A stretch of 64,000 nt of DNA from Leidyana gryllorum EB-2025a (GCA_048772705.1 JBLWGC010000102.1:1-64000), one strand, 5' to 3'. Numbered from the stretch's first letter, positions 43,111 through 54,762 are shown. Made by a program: numbers and translations. Notes: generated from the sequence alone by a model not told the origin.

Positions 43111-45096
43111 ATGATGGCGGCAACAGCCGCGTCTGATGTGACAACTAATCCAGAGGACGCGCCGCCTCAAATTGGGCCAGATGGAGTAGTACGACACCCA
43201 CCACCACCACCACCGCCTCCAAATAAAGCTGCTGCCGATATCGAGCAGTATGACCCGGAATTGGAGGCCCTATCAACGCTGATGAACAACTTCAAATGGT
43301 CCGGTGATGCCGTGGAATCGTGTGCGCGCGCGATTATGAACCCACGCGAGACACATGAAAAGCGTTTGAATGGACTCATGCAACTTAAGCAATTGTTGTG
43401 TACTACTCGAGATAATGTATTCCAAATCGCCCAAGACGTAATAGACAGTGGAGTCCTCAAAGCGCTTGTACACCTGGTGTCGGCGGATAATCCCGACCCC
43501 ACCTTGAGACTGCCCGCGGCATTTTGCCTCACAAACATTGCAGCCGGTCACGACGACCAAACAGCTGCTGTTGTTCATGCAGGAGCAATTCCGCCAATCC
43601 TGGCGTTGTTGCGTAGTCGTGAAGAAGCACTGCGAAGGCAAGCTATCTTTTGTTTGGCCAACATTGCTGGGTCTACGCCCGAATATCGAGGCATTCTGGC
43701 GCAGCACAAGGACTACTTTTCGGGCATCATATATGCGGTTGACACCGCCCGCGATCCGAAAATGGAAGAACTGGCAGCCTGGAACATACGAAACATGTGT
43801 GTGTTGGGCGGTCCGAAGGTGTCTGAGCTACGGCAGGGGCTAGATTACTTTGCGGATCAAATTCTGCGCTACGTGCCCCAGGAGCCCGAGCCCCGTCATT
43901 TGATTGGGGGGGGCTTAGCGACCATGTCGGCTGTATTGTCTGGCCAAAACACGCCAGCTTGGGCCCGGAGCAATGTTTTTATCCCGGGTAGCGTTTACTT
44001 CCACAGTCAGGTGGGAACGACCCCTTCGTCAGTTCGTTTCGCTACGGAGACTTTCTCTCTTCTCTCACGAGAGCCTGAAGGGCGTGAGGAGATCTTTGAC
44101 CCTTCGTTGGCCATGGGATACCTCTTTCATGCGAAGTACAACTCGAATCAAAGCGTGCGAAATCACGCGTTGGAAATACTCTCGAACATTTGTGAGTATG
44201 GAACTGCTGAGCACCGCCAAATGGTGACGAGGGCTTCGGGAATTGCAGGATTGGGCGAGTTGCTGGCCGACTGGGTCAGTTACAGTCCCAATCAAAGAAT
44301 TTTGGCGGCTAGGATCTTAATGTTGCTCGCGAACGACGGATATGTTCCTCACGCTAATGCCATGACGGAGCGGAGTGTGATGACTCGAGATATCGCGGCG
44401 AAGATTGTCCAAAAGCGGAAGGAGCAATTACAACAAGTTCGAGGCGAGATGGATGTTCTGAGTCGAAGACGGCCAAGCGCAGAAGGTGAATGGACGCTGT
44501 CGGAGTGCAAGGCCTTGTTATACGAGATGGAGTGCAATTTAGAGCGCAATGACAAGTGGTACGGGGAGTCACCTGTTGAAGGTGCCTCGGTGTTGGAGGT
44601 CACTTACGCCATTTTGGCCCAGCTGGATCGTCCTGAAGAGTTTGCACTGAGGGAGAAATGCGGACGGATGATTGTTGCCATATTGGCTCGGGTGTCGGAG
44701 ACCGTGTTGTGGACGCATTTGACGCTGGATCTGTTCAAGTTGTTGTTGGACATACTGGACTTGGCTGTAGAGGTCGATTTGACAACAATAATGTCTGAAC
44801 CCCCTCCAACGAGTGGTAGTCATGACCCTGGGGCGAATGCCGTTGCCTGCATGACGCCTGGCGAGCCTCACTTTGAGCCTGGCGCTTTCGTGCTGGCGGT
44901 GCTGAGTGTGTTGGAAAGGTTGTTGCAGATGGGTGAGGACCTCCAAGTACGAGATGGGAGTTTGGAAAACCCGATGGCCGTCATGTTGCAACAAATGGAT
45001 GGGTTGACTAGGCTGGAGTCTGCTCTGGTTCGTGGAGCTCTGCCACAAGAAGCGGTTCACAAAACTATACAAATGGTACAAAAGTATTGTCGCTAG
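43111..45096 (+). CDS. Armadillo-repeat protein related to importin-alpha
   Basis: One frame of 661 aa. After a Pro-rich N-terminus (about residues 25-36), tandem armadillo repeats run from about 75 to 350: AAFCLTNIAAG, AIPPILALLRSREEALRRQAIFCLANIAG, NHALEILSNICEYG. The repeat consensus with the Trp-less Asn arrays is importin-alpha-like, but no basic importin-beta-binding domain precedes it. A classical import-receptor role is therefore doubtful. The C-terminal 250 residues are helical and unrecognised. The TAG stop is only four bases before the TMEM234 ATG. Confidence 0.75.
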   Translation: MMAATAASDVTTNPEDAPPQIGPDGVVRHPPPPPPPPNKAAADIEQYDPELEALSTLMNNFKWSGDAVESCARAIMNPRETHEKRLNGLMQLKQLLCTTRDNVFQIAQDVIDSGVLKALVHLVSADNPDPTLRLPAAFCLTNIAAGHDDQTAAVVHAGAIPPILALLRSREEALRRQAIFCLANIAGSTPEYRGILAQHKDYFSGIIYAVDTARDPKMEELAAWNIRNMCVLGGPKVSELRQGLDYFADQILRYVPQEPEPRHLIGGGLATMSAVLSGQNTPAWARSNVFIPGSVYFHSQVGTTPSSVRFATETFSLLSREPEGREEIFDPSLAMGYLFHAKYNSNQSVRNHALEILSNICEYGTAEHRQMVTRASGIAGLGELLADWVSYSPNQRILAARILMLLANDGYVPHANAMTERSVMTRDIAAKIVQKRKEQLQQVRGEMDVLSRRRPSAEGEWTLSECKALLYEMECNLERNDKWYGESPVEGASVLEVTYAILAQLDRPEEFALREKCGRMIVAILARVSETVLWTHLTLDLFKLLLDILDLAVEVDLTTIMSEPPPTSGSHDPGANAVACMTPGEPHFEPGAFVLAVLSVLERLLQMGEDLQVRDGSLENPMAVMLQQMDGLTRLESALVRGALPQEAVHKTIQMVQKYCR

Positions 45097-45100
45097 ATAT

Positions 45101-45706
45101 ATGCTGGGAACGCTGCTTGAGAACGGCGCGTTCTTGATAGTTGGTTTGCTTTGGGGAGTAACAACACCGTTCGTGAGGAGGGCGGTAGTATCAACCAGTA
45201 GCACCAACGATGACAATGGCGAACCCAAAGAAGATGGCATCGGGATTTTGACCAATCAAGAGGATCGTTTTCACCGGCGTATTCTTTACAGACTGTTTGG
45301 CCCAGATGGACTCCACCTCTGTCAATGGAAAGTGAGCCTTTTCACGAATACTTGAGTTTGAGTACTCACCACTGATTCGAAGGTCTTGCTGCCCTATGCG
45401 TTCAATCAATGCGGCTCGGTGCTCTTCATGTACTTGTTAGGCCACACCGGTAAGAGATCGTACATGTGTATAGTTGCTATTCTTGCTATCTGTCTGCCCC
45501 AGCCATGTCAAAAGCCGTACCGACCGCGAACGCACTGGCATCCTTCTTTACTTTTCTAACTGAGCTGGTTCTGTTCCGCTCCATTCCCGACCGATGTAGG
45601 TGGACACACGTTTCAGCAACCTCCTCGACTCCGACAATGGCCTTCAGGGGGTATTCTAGGATGTGTGTTAGTGATCAATGGGGTGGTTCTATGCCTGGCA
45701 ACCTGA
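45101..45706 (+). CDS. TMEM234-like membrane protein
   Basis: Four exons (45101-45331, 45383-45449, 45503-45595, 45648-45706; introns 51, 53 and 52 nt) encode 149 aa. TMEM234 proteins are small four-helix relatives of the drug/metabolite transporter EamA half-repeat. Matching elements are FLIVGLLWGVTTPFVRR, then after a charged loop LLPYAFNQCGSVLFMYLLG, AVPTANALASFFTFLTELVL, and a last helix WGILGCVLVINGVVLCLAT. Transport activity is not established for the family. The ATG follows the upstream stop by four bases; the bases CTAG formed by that stop could serve as an acceptor AG. Confidence 0.85.
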
Positions 45707-45762
45707 ATGGAATGGGTTCAAGCAAAATCAGCGACCGTCATTCAAGTCGGTCACTTAGACAG

Positions 45763-45852
45763 CCAGTCAGTCAGTCAGTCAGTCAGCGACAGAGAGGGGG
45801 AGGCAGGCGGACAGACAGACGAACAGACAGAGAGAGAGACAGTCAGTCAGTC
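45763..45852. repeat. CAGT and GACA/GA microsatellite block
   Basis: About six CAGT units are followed by GA- and GACA-rich sequence and two further AGTC units. The block lies in the spacer between the convergent TMEM234 and CDC14 genes. Confidence 0.8.
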
Positions 45853-45874
45853 CTTGACCAGCAGCCCACCCATG

Positions 45875-47889
45875 CTATTTCTCCGTCCTCACCGGCGACC
45901 GCCTGTCTGCTGAAGCGACTCCCCCGTGGCTGTGGCCGCCGCACATCGCTCGTTCCGGTTTCCGAGTCAACCCGTTTCCACTGAGAGCTCGCACTACTAC
46001 AGTGCGCTGCCCAGATGAGCTATGATGGGTGGGAGAGAACCCCTCGTCCGTGAACTTTAGTGGTGAAGATAACGTCATAGTGTCCCTGTATCCGCTCTGA
46101 ACCATCCTGGAGTGTCGGATACCATCACTCCAACCCCCACTGCTGCGACGCGCGCACCTTTTAGCCATCAGAAGTCTCTGTGCTTGTCCATTGTCGCCCT
46201 CCTCTGCCACTCGTCGTTCGTCCGGAGACATCGGCTATTCAACCCAAGATGTTACTGGAGAAGATTGACTCCCACTCACAGAATCGCAGCTGTACTGACG
46301 CGTGACGATGGCCGATTTGGCCAGTGACAGAACGGGGGGTCTGGGAATCATTGCCTGCATCTCGTTCTGGAAGGTCAGATGTGAATCGCACGACTTGCGG
46401 TAGCGGGCACTTGCCTGGATTTCATGCAGAAAGTGTTGTTGAGGGCCCAAGACGCTCCCAGGACGGCATATGCGATTCCATCCAATCCACGCCGCAGCCG
46501 AGAAGCTGTCAAGTATAAATTCAATGATGAGGAAGTCATCGATCCAATCCAGCCACAGCCTTCGTTGACACACAGGGGAGACACTCAACTCCTCGGGGCT
46601 GGCTCCCTTCCAAGCCACCCAAGGCGAGAAAAGGACACATACAGAAAGATGTTACATTACCCATAGTGTTTCATCGCGTAGCATCCTATCAAGGTGCCTG
46701 TGCGGCCGAGTCCTGCCTTGCAATGTACAGCGATCGCGCCTTGCTCGCCTTCACATAGCGTTATAAACTTGTTAACCAAGTCCCTGAATTAATCTTTAGA
46801 TGATGATTAGCGGCGTTGCAAGACGGTCCTACCTCGGAGGACACGACCCATCTAAAAAGTACAAGTCGTGGTGAGCTATGCCAGCCCGTAGGAATACTTT
46901 CCGGCAATATTGTTTCTTATTCAGGCGAATAACCATAGTTACTCCGAGGCGCTTGAAAATAGGTACGTAGTACTCAGGGGTGAGGGTGATCCCTCCCCCT
47001 TCATCGTAGACATTGTTCGCCGACGGCCCAGAGAAAGCGACAAACTTTCTCGGTACGATCCAATTAAGATCGCCGTGGCCGATTTTCTCGTAATATTCGT
47101 AGGAATGGATGTCGAAGGTCTCAAAGTTAAAGAAACCGACCTAAAGCAATGCAACAGTCAAACAGGGTACCCATATGGACTCAGATTTGTGAGAGAAACA
47201 GAGAGAAACAGAGAAAGAGAAAGTGCAGACAGCTTCATTGGCTATATATACATAGGTCGAGCACAGAAGCATTCTCCGTCTCCGTCGATCATCGCTTAGG
47301 AGAGGCGAGACTGACTCACTCGGATTGCGTGATGGAGGCCCCGCAGACAGTCCAGAATACGGAGGGCATAGGTGCATGGGCCGTATGTAGCATCCCGAAA
47401 GGGGGGGAATGACAAGTTAGCTTGGTCGAAAGGCCGCATCGCCTCGGACGGCGATCGATGGAGGCAGCAAACAGCATACGCAGCCATCAAGAACGCAGCA
47501 TTTGCTCGCTTATATTGATCTGTGCCACATCGATGGATTATAAAGTGGTTAGATAGTCGCGGGTCTTCGAGAAGGTCAGCCAGAAGTCTACAGAATCGCC
47601 AGGTCTGACCCAGATTCAGGGGGCCAAAGTCTGCACAAAACGGATCATAGACGAGCTCGTGGTCGATGCAGAACGTATGAGTGTCCTTCTGGTCAGTCAC
47701 CGCTCCAGCTGACCGGCTGACCCAGTACAAACGACGGGGTATGAAACAGACTGCGCCCGCAAGAGGGGAAGAGCCAACTTCAGGCGAAACCGTAGGGCGC
47801 ACTATAGATGAGGTAACCGTGTGCCCAGCCTCCACTTCTCGGCGGGAGGCCGATGGGGACCGCAAGGGAAGGTAGGGATGAAGCGGCAT
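45875..47889 (-). CDS. CDC14 dual-specificity phosphatase
   Basis: Five exons (47320-47889, 46833-47140, 46661-46783, 46280-46505, 45875-46234; introns 179, 49, 155 and 45 nt) give 528 aa. CDC14 removes proline-directed phosphates late in mitosis and at centrosomes or basal bodies. The N-terminal domain is clear: [53 protein letters not shown]. The active site [10 protein letters not shown] (about 310-320) is followed by [20 protein letters not shown], restored by splicing. Within exon 4 a 48-nt GCAAGT..CCAG segment is in frame and stop-free and may be an unspliced-looking GC-AG intron. The C-terminal 120 residues are basic and Ser-rich. It is divergent from the FKBP-like gene with 31 bp between ATGs. 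Confidence 0.95.
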
Positions 47890-47920
47890 CCTCAGAAATA
47901 ACCGACAAATCCAAGCGTTT

Positions 47921-50563
47921 ATGGCAGCGGATGCTTACGAAAGCGACTCGAATGGTGAGGAGGAGTTGTTAAGCGTTATTTGACTACTCTGCCCTGTCAG
48001 CATCCAACGCTTCGGGTTGGTTGAGTGATGACGAGCCCCCACAGGACCGCGAGGGAGACTTGCTCCCACTCGCTGTTGACCGAAGAGGCCGGGTTTCTCT
48101 CATCAAAGAAATCAGACGAACCGGTACCTCCTTCACGCCGGCCACAGACGCTGATGAAGTGGAAAGTGAGGCAACTCTGGGCGGGCTGGCTCACTCACTT
48201 CTTTGCTACAGTCAAATTCGCACTGCCTCCCCCCTCGGTCACAGACTGGAATGCGGTAGAAGCAGTGGACAAATGTCCAGTCACTTGGCGTCGCTTGTCA
48301 AGCTACTCGCAAATGGAGTCTGCAGCAGCCCTAATCCCGATAGCGGTGCCTTTCATGGCCAAAGGGGAGAGTGCTGTACTTTGGATGGGGGATTCATGTG
48401 AGCGAGAGTCATTGTTCGTTGTCTCATCTCAAGAATTATGCAGTCGAATGGGTGGTGGACACTGATATGAAGTTGCGGGCTAAGCTGGGCCGCCAACGAC
48501 GACGCTATGCGCGAGCTAATGCTGAGGGTATAAGAGACGGCTTGTTGGACCAGTAAGCGGCAGTCGCTGTGTCAATATTTCTATTCGCTGCTGCAGGAGT
48601 CGATTTAGAGTAGCATTGGGTGTCCAAATCATATCTGTTATCCCTCGATCAATTATTGAGAAGGAAATTGCAAAGGTGGTCATAGTTAAAGCCACCTCCT
48701 ATCATATTCCGACGACGAATAGTGTATTTGATGGTGAGAGGATACACAACGTGACCAGTCATACCAAACACATCAGTGCAATGTGCGACCGTCCCTGACA
48801 CATGGCCTATTCACATAGTATCTCAAAACTGGAAAGAATTGCCACTCTTCAAGCGTACGCTGACCTTAGGTAAGATTGGTGCTGCTTTCTCCTCGCTACT
48901 TTTCTATTCTCTCAGACACTGTCGCATCTCCATACGATAGAGTGATCAGAGCATTGAGGGTGGGGGATGTAGCGGTCATTGAATGGCCCGCTGACTTGTA
49001 TCCGCCAACCAGTCTTTTTGGTGTTGCTGCATCGCGACGCACTTTGATCCACGTGAGCAAGATTGGCGATCCTAAGGTGTACATAGTAACAGGTAAGTGA
49101 CTTTGACCATTCGATCCTCCATGGATCGACCCGTCAGAGGGCCGAGACAAGGAATTAGGACTGATTCCGTACAGTCCAGCGTGCAACGGCAATCCGCAAT
49201 GCCTCCTCCGCTTAATGGGAATGCACGACGATCAGTACGACCAATATCTTCGCATATCGCAAAATAGAGGAACGCAGTGCCCCGAAAATGGTACATTAAT
49301 CACAGGTAATCAATCACCAGCAGCAACCCAATCATCACTCTTCCCAGTGAAACTGGAGATTGATGATCAAGAGAATCCTTCACTCCTGCTCTTCTTGTTG
49401 GGGCGTAGCCACTCAATCCCGCTATGGCTACATGAGCTCTGTCGAACTATGGCTCTGGGACAGAGTTATGAGGGGCAATTCACGGGTCAAACGCCTGGAT
49501 TGGTGGATAGAAGTGAAAACTCAAGGCATCCTGGTGTATTAGTAAACTGGAAACAGTTGGATGAATGTGCCGATCCTGTCTGCGAAGTGGCCTCAGAATT
49601 TGGATCTCTCGTTCTGAAACCACTCCCAAAAATGGACCACCAAATCATCGACGGTGGAAGTGACCTGAAAGCGGTGTTGGAGGAGTGGCCAAATGCCGCC
49701 ACTCATTCCAATTGGGCGACACTGGGTCTTAATCCTGACGCTAAGTGCCGTTTCACGATACTTGGTGCCCTGGGCAAGGTAAGTAAATAGCACACACACA
49801 GATACCGTCTTGTGCAGGAAGTGTCCCCATGGCATCGCGACCCGCGTGCTTGTCTGCGACACTTGATTTGCTTACTTGGCTGGGCACAACAATTGCTTGA
49901 CGTAAGTCCATAAGCGTCGGGACGCGCCTTGCGCACACGCATTAACTACGGCAGCAATCTTTATATGGAAGCGCCTTGCATTTGTTGAAGGACATCGTGG
50001 AATACGGCCGTCACTATCTTGGCCGTCCAATAGAGGACGGGGAAGACTACAGCATGATTACCGAACTGACAGGAGAATATAACCCGCCCAGTATAGCTGG
50101 CAAGGAAATACCATATGTGAGAGTGGTCTACCCCCAATTCGATGTCCAATTACGACTCGTTGCGGGATTTATGAGAGCACAAGCTGAATATGGGCTCCAT
50201 TTGTTCAATGAATGTCACACCACAATCACAGCAGTGAGTCAACTCCCTCACAGAATCGATTTGATGGATCATTCATTGCCTATCGCGTTGCAGCTTCCGG
50301 AATTTCCGTCGGCAGTACCTGCCCTGGGTGATCTGTGCGATGTAATGCGTGGTGATTGCGAATATGAGGTAAGTACGCGCCATTCTAGATCCATTAAGGC
50401 CTTGGCCACAAAACAGTTGGAACGTTTCCAAGAGTGTATCAATACGTATCTCAAAAGCCGAAAGCGTTCCGCTTTGCTGAGGGAGCGTGCTTTGAAAGCG
50501 CAAGAGAAAGTGAAGCTCGAGAAGGAGCGTAGTAGGTCTGTGTACCAAAAGATGTTCCAGTGA
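47921..50563 (+). CDS. Twelve-exon FKBP-like multidomain protein
   Basis: Exons: 47921-47954, 48001-48165, 48212-48397, 48444-48552, 48597-48733, 48777-48869, 48916-49092, 49138-49305, 49348-49778, 49818-49901, 49955-50368, 50417-50563; total 714 aa; every intron is 39-53 nt. Three segments resemble the MxxGExAxxxxPxxY core of FKBP peptidyl-prolyl isomerases: FMAKGESAVLWMG, ALRVGDVAVIEWPADLYPP and TMALGQSYEGQFTG. This suggests three divergent FKBP folds, as in plant PAS1/FKBP62. The C-terminal third is helical, possibly degenerate TPR, ending in a Lys/Glu coiled coil. Two introns (42 nt at 49306 and 48 nt at 50369) are in frame without stops. The isomerase call is moderate; the exon chain is phase-consistent throughout. 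Confidence 0.6.
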
Positions 50564-50571
50564 AGTGCACC

Positions 50572-50952
50572 ATGGGGTGGTTTAGTGCGCGGCTGGTGGC
50601 CCTCATGGTCCCTCTAGGTGTGGCTATTGGACAACGGCTCATGTTAGGTCTGACTGCTTCAGACGGCTCCACCCAATGTGCAGAGAGCATTTCCTTAGAC
50701 TTTGAGGAGGCGGCAACCCCCCCCCCAATCGCTGTCTTGCCGCACAACAGACAGATCGGAGTGGCGTGTGCAGCAGCCATGGCAGCGTTCTGCTCATTCG
50801 TTATTTGTTGGCAGCGTCTGAAACGCCGAGGAGGCGCTACATCGTTGCCAATAGGAGTTTCGTTATCGAGAGAACCAAACGGAAGCAACATATCAACAGC
50901 CCCTGCATTAGGTTTGTGGACCAAACCCTTGCACCACTGGCCGTCAAAATGA
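50572..50952 (+). CDS. Small membrane protein candidate
   Basis: A 126-aa frame begins eight bases after the stop of the FKBP-like gene. It has a signal-peptide-like start (MGWFSARLVALMVPLGVAIG) and a second hydrophobic segment near residues 62-80 (GVACAAAMAAFCSFVICW) followed by basic residues, a type I single-pass layout. The downstream half is ambiguous: another + frame and a minus frame over 50,840-51,040 are equally open, so the C-terminus could be spliced differently. Confidence 0.42.
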   Translation: MGWFSARLVALMVPLGVAIGQRLMLGLTASDGSTQCAESISLDFEEAATPPPIAVLPHNRQIGVACAAAMAAFCSFVICWQRLKRRGGATSLPIGVSLSREPNGSNISTAPALGLWTKPLHHWPSK

Positions 50953-51097
50953 GGCGACCATCCGTCTTTTTACGCATGGTTAGGAAAAATGAACGGTCAA
51001 CAAAGACTGTGCGTCTTTGGTGAAACACATAAGTAACGCACACATATAAACTACTTCCTCATCGTATGACCTGTCCTCGTTGATAGCAGGAGTGTCC

Positions 51098-51418
51098 TCA
51101 CTCACAGGTACTGATCTCCATGCGAGAAGACAGACGGTAGCGTGAGTTAAATTCGAAGCACAATCTGCACAACTCGGCCCAGGAAACCATCTGCGATAGC
51201 GTATAGTCGAGTGAAAGTGTTGTGTGTTCGTCCGTCACGTAGAGGACAAAAAATGTCTTGAGGCACGAACCCCTTTGTTTTCCACGCGTCCTGCAAAGAC
51301 CGCTACGAGCGATCATTCGAATTCGCGGACGCATTGTGGGATTGTAGATGGAATTCAGCCATCTACGAGCTATATGCCCCCCGCCCAATAGGACCGAGAC
51401 CTGGGCATTATTCTTCAT
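51098..51418 (-). CDS. Hypothetical protein, uncertain
   Basis: A 106-codon frame from ATG 51418. The C-terminal half (FFVLYVTDEHTTLSLDYTLS, AELCRLCFEFNSRYRLS) has convincing helix/strand character and stops just after a GTGAGT donor, so it may be the first exon of a longer gene running left. No family is recognised, and the acceptor and following exon could not be fixed. Confidence 0.28.
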   Translation of the reverse strand: MKNNAQVSVLLGGGHIARRWLNSIYNPTMRPRIRMIARSGLCRTRGKQRGSCLKTFFVLYVTDEHTTLSLDYTLSQMVSWAELCRLCFEFNSRYRLSSRMEISTCE

Positions 51419-51429
51419 AACGGTGTAAA

Positions 51430-51965
51430 AGTGTTTCGCCGAACTGAACGGGGAGGTAAGGGGGTGGGACTTGTAAAAGATGCATCAGCTGCCAATCAGA
51501 GGAAGGGATTATCCCTCGGGTGCCGGCTGCCAGATGTATCCAAGATCGGGTCCCATTATCTCTGGCTCCCTGATCCACCTCTTTCGCTTCCCATCGAAGG
51601 AGCAGACCATTTGGGCTTCTTGCGAGGGAGATGCATGTCGAGATGTTTCGATCGAGAGTGGAGAGAGAGACTCAATAGAGATAGTAATCGCGATGAAATT
51701 GATAATGTCGAAGCTCGTGCACTGTGACGCCAATCGCTGTTCATACACGAAAAGACTTCGGCTTGAGTTCTTCTCGAAAGTGGTTATGACACTCGGGTAT
51801 GAAAGTGATTCGATAGATCGAGCCACCTTCCGGGCTGGAGTCACAATCTCTCGTACACTGAGATCGTCACTTAGATCACTGGGTATCGACACGGCTGTGG
51901 TAGGGCTCATTGTGCACAAAGTCGCAACAGTGGATCCTACACAACCGAACACCAATTGATCTGTG
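51430..51965. other. Region with competing open frames on both strands
   Basis: Two + frames (51431-51727 and 51480-51959) and one minus frame (51509-51955) are all open and none shows a recognisable family. The minus frame ends in a protein-like segment (RWIREPEIMGPDLGYIWQPA). One real multi-exon gene probably lies here, but strand and exons cannot be decided by eye. Confidence 0.3.
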
Positions 51966-54762
51966 TCTTTCGTTGTGTACGAGATTGCGACCCGACTACG
52001 TGTGTTTATGTTGCCAGTATTATCATGTCCATTCGTCGTAAGATATATGATGCGCGAGGTAACAGCTTCGTATGTTTATCAATGGCTGAGAACAAAGTTG
52101 ATTCACGCCTCTCTTGAGCACCATTATGCTCGAAAATGATACCGACGACAATTTCAGGATCGGATATGCTGCACAGTTGTCTCTTCCAGGGTCACACATG
52201 GATAATCACAGGTGATAATAGAGCGGGCGCGCGCATATACACGCACACTCACACACGCACACACACAGGGCGACGGATGAGCAAGCAGCGTCCGGGGGAG
52301 TCAATAAGAACTCGTGAGTGTAGATTCTCTTCGCAACAGCCAAGAAAGTCAGTCCTTTGTGCGCGCAACGTAGGGTTTCCGTCAGCAGCATGTGGACTGT
52401 GAATCATAAGCGGCAGCAGCAGCAACCGCAATCACACCCAGTGTAGGTATACAATGCGTTAGAGAAAACGCAGCATTCTTAACCTTCTGTTCGTCGGTGG
52501 TATTGTGAAAATCAGTGTGGTGAGGGGATTTGTAGTAGTGGGATCTCAGCCAGGTGGGGTCGTGATAGATTTATGGTGATTATCGCGTCATCATGAGTGA
52601 TACTTTATGAGTGAGTGGGGGGTCTCCGATGTCCATCCAAGTAGCGAAAGTATAATCAAGCCAGTGCCTTTCAGCGGTTGGCGATGGCTGCGTCTTGCTA
52701 CGACAAATTAACTTTCGATTAAGAAAGATATTCGGGGTGGATAACGGGTTGGCCATTTGAGCAAGAGTAAGAGAAGTCCAATCTGATTGATACTTCCGAA
52801 TGGACAAATGTTCTTTCCTTCTTCAATCGATGATAACCGTATGTAATCTGACAAGTAAAGTGTGTGTCTGTCTTGTCGCTTGATTTCATTTTACTCCATT
52901 CAGTCGCTTGCCTTAGTCAGGTTCACAAAAGTGTCGAGGGAATGGAATAGAAGATTCTCTTCGCTTTTACCTTCTCCAAAGATTGAGAAGAAAGACTGTA
53001 GTTGTGTAGGAATGCAGTCCAGTGTAAAATGTGTGTGAGTGTGATTAATGAGAGATGAGATGAGAGGAGAGAGGGAGATTGAGACACAAGAGAGAGAGTG
53101 GGTTTGAGTGAGTGTACGAACGATTGAATGCGTGAGTGAGGGAGAGGAACAAATGATCGGCGTTAGTCTCCCATCACTTTGAGTATTAAGTGTAAGTTTG
53201 TCTCGCTCTCTCTTTCCCTCGCTCAATCTCTCGTCTCTCTCCAGTCTCAGTCATATTCTTGTCTTTATAGTCTTGTTTGAGATTATCCTTTTCGCGAGCT
53301 GATCATTTGATCTAATGTGAGTTGTCGGTCAGGACAAAAGTCGAGAACAGTGGGATGTCTTGGTCTTGATAGGGAGTGTCATTGATACTTTGTTGGATGT
53401 GGCAGTTTCGGATGTTGCAGTAGCAGCTTGGCGACTTGGGCTTGGCGTGGACGGAAAGTTCGAGGTGGCGAACGTTGGGCGAAAAGCAAAGACGGACAGC
53501 AGGGTAAAGGATATGGAAGGTCACCAATCGACTTGCGACTGAGCAATCCCATACCGGATTTAACGTGGAGGTGGTGTGGCAACCCTTTACATTTGGAAGC
53601 TGCCTGCACCCACACCGACAACGTAGAGTCCATTTCATATATGGATAGTAGCTTGAGTATACCGCTCGGAGAGTTTATCGCACATACACATAGATGTGAT
53701 ACGGGACGGACGGGCGTACTCTTCATCTTCACCTTCCTGTTTCTTGTTGTGTAGTGGTGTATGTATGTGATAATATACGTGGATTTGGAGTCGGCAAGCG
53801 CTGAAGCTATCCCAAACGGGCTCGATTGCGCTCGCTCGCTTGGAGTATCGGATCAGCAGATACCCAGAATATATAATATACGTACTTCTTCATCCTCGTG
53901 GAAGCAGCTGATTATGCGATCCTCCCCGCGCGGGAGGCTCCTTTCTCTTCTCTCACACAAAGACGCAACATCCAATATCTCTACAGAGAGAGAGACTGAC
54001 GGTTGACTCTTTGGAGACAGAGAGATGTAGTTAGTAATGAACGGTTTCTCTTGAGGTATCGAGGAGAAGCGCCAGTTACCAGAGATGCCTTCTAATCGAA
54101 CGACCAAATGGGTGGAATATTCATGTGTTAGTAGTAGTGATAATAATAGTAGTAGTAGTAGTAGTAGTACTTGCGTGTGTGTCAAGTCAGCCAACCCGCT
54201 CGCTCACTCCCGCGACTGACTGTGGCTCGAGATCGCTCTGGTAGGGGGAGGTGCGGGTGACGACGTACTCATATCAGTCTTGTCCTCAGATTGTGTGCGA
54301 GGTTGGATCTATGGATTCTTCGAGTGTAAGTGTGTGTGTGAGAGTCTCTCCTTGTGGGCTCGCAATATAGTGGAGTACATCATGTATCCGCCGCCAGGTC
54401 CGGACGGAGGTCCGAGGAGGGGAGGCAACATATCGCGCGCACACTCACAGTGGGAGACTTTGTTTCTTCATCGGTAGTAATTGGGTATCTGGTTGATCTT
54501 CCTTGCAGTGGTAACATGTATTTTGATTGTTATAGGTGGGCTGTCGTCCTCGTCGTCCAAGTCGTAGTAGTTAGTATTAGGAGGGAAGCGAAGTGTCTCT
54601 CGTCGTATGTGTCTTATATATATAACTCCGAGGGGTACAAGCGATACACAAAGTGATGACGACATATAGGTCATCAATTGTGGAAGTAGATGACCCTGTA
54701 AAAAAGCGCCGTCGTTCGTTTGTTCGTTCCATCCATTCCAGCCAAGTCGCCTCACTGCTCGC
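51966..54762. other. 2.8-kb gene-poor island rich in microsatellites
   Basis: No frame here has protein character or phase-consistent exons. It contains a CA-rich run (52238-52268), CAGCAG units near 52,412, GAGT/GAGA-rich sequence (53,035-53,170), CT-rich sequence (53,190-53,245) and a TAG/TAA trinucleotide run (54128-54170). Donor-like GTGAGT words are frequent. It lies downstream of the CCCH gene and may be its long 3' UTR or a noncoding transcript. Confidence 0.55.
54128..54170. repeat. TAG trinucleotide microsatellite
   Basis: About fourteen TAG/TAA units, with seven consecutive TAG near the 3' end of the run, within the gene-poor island. Confidence 0.9.
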
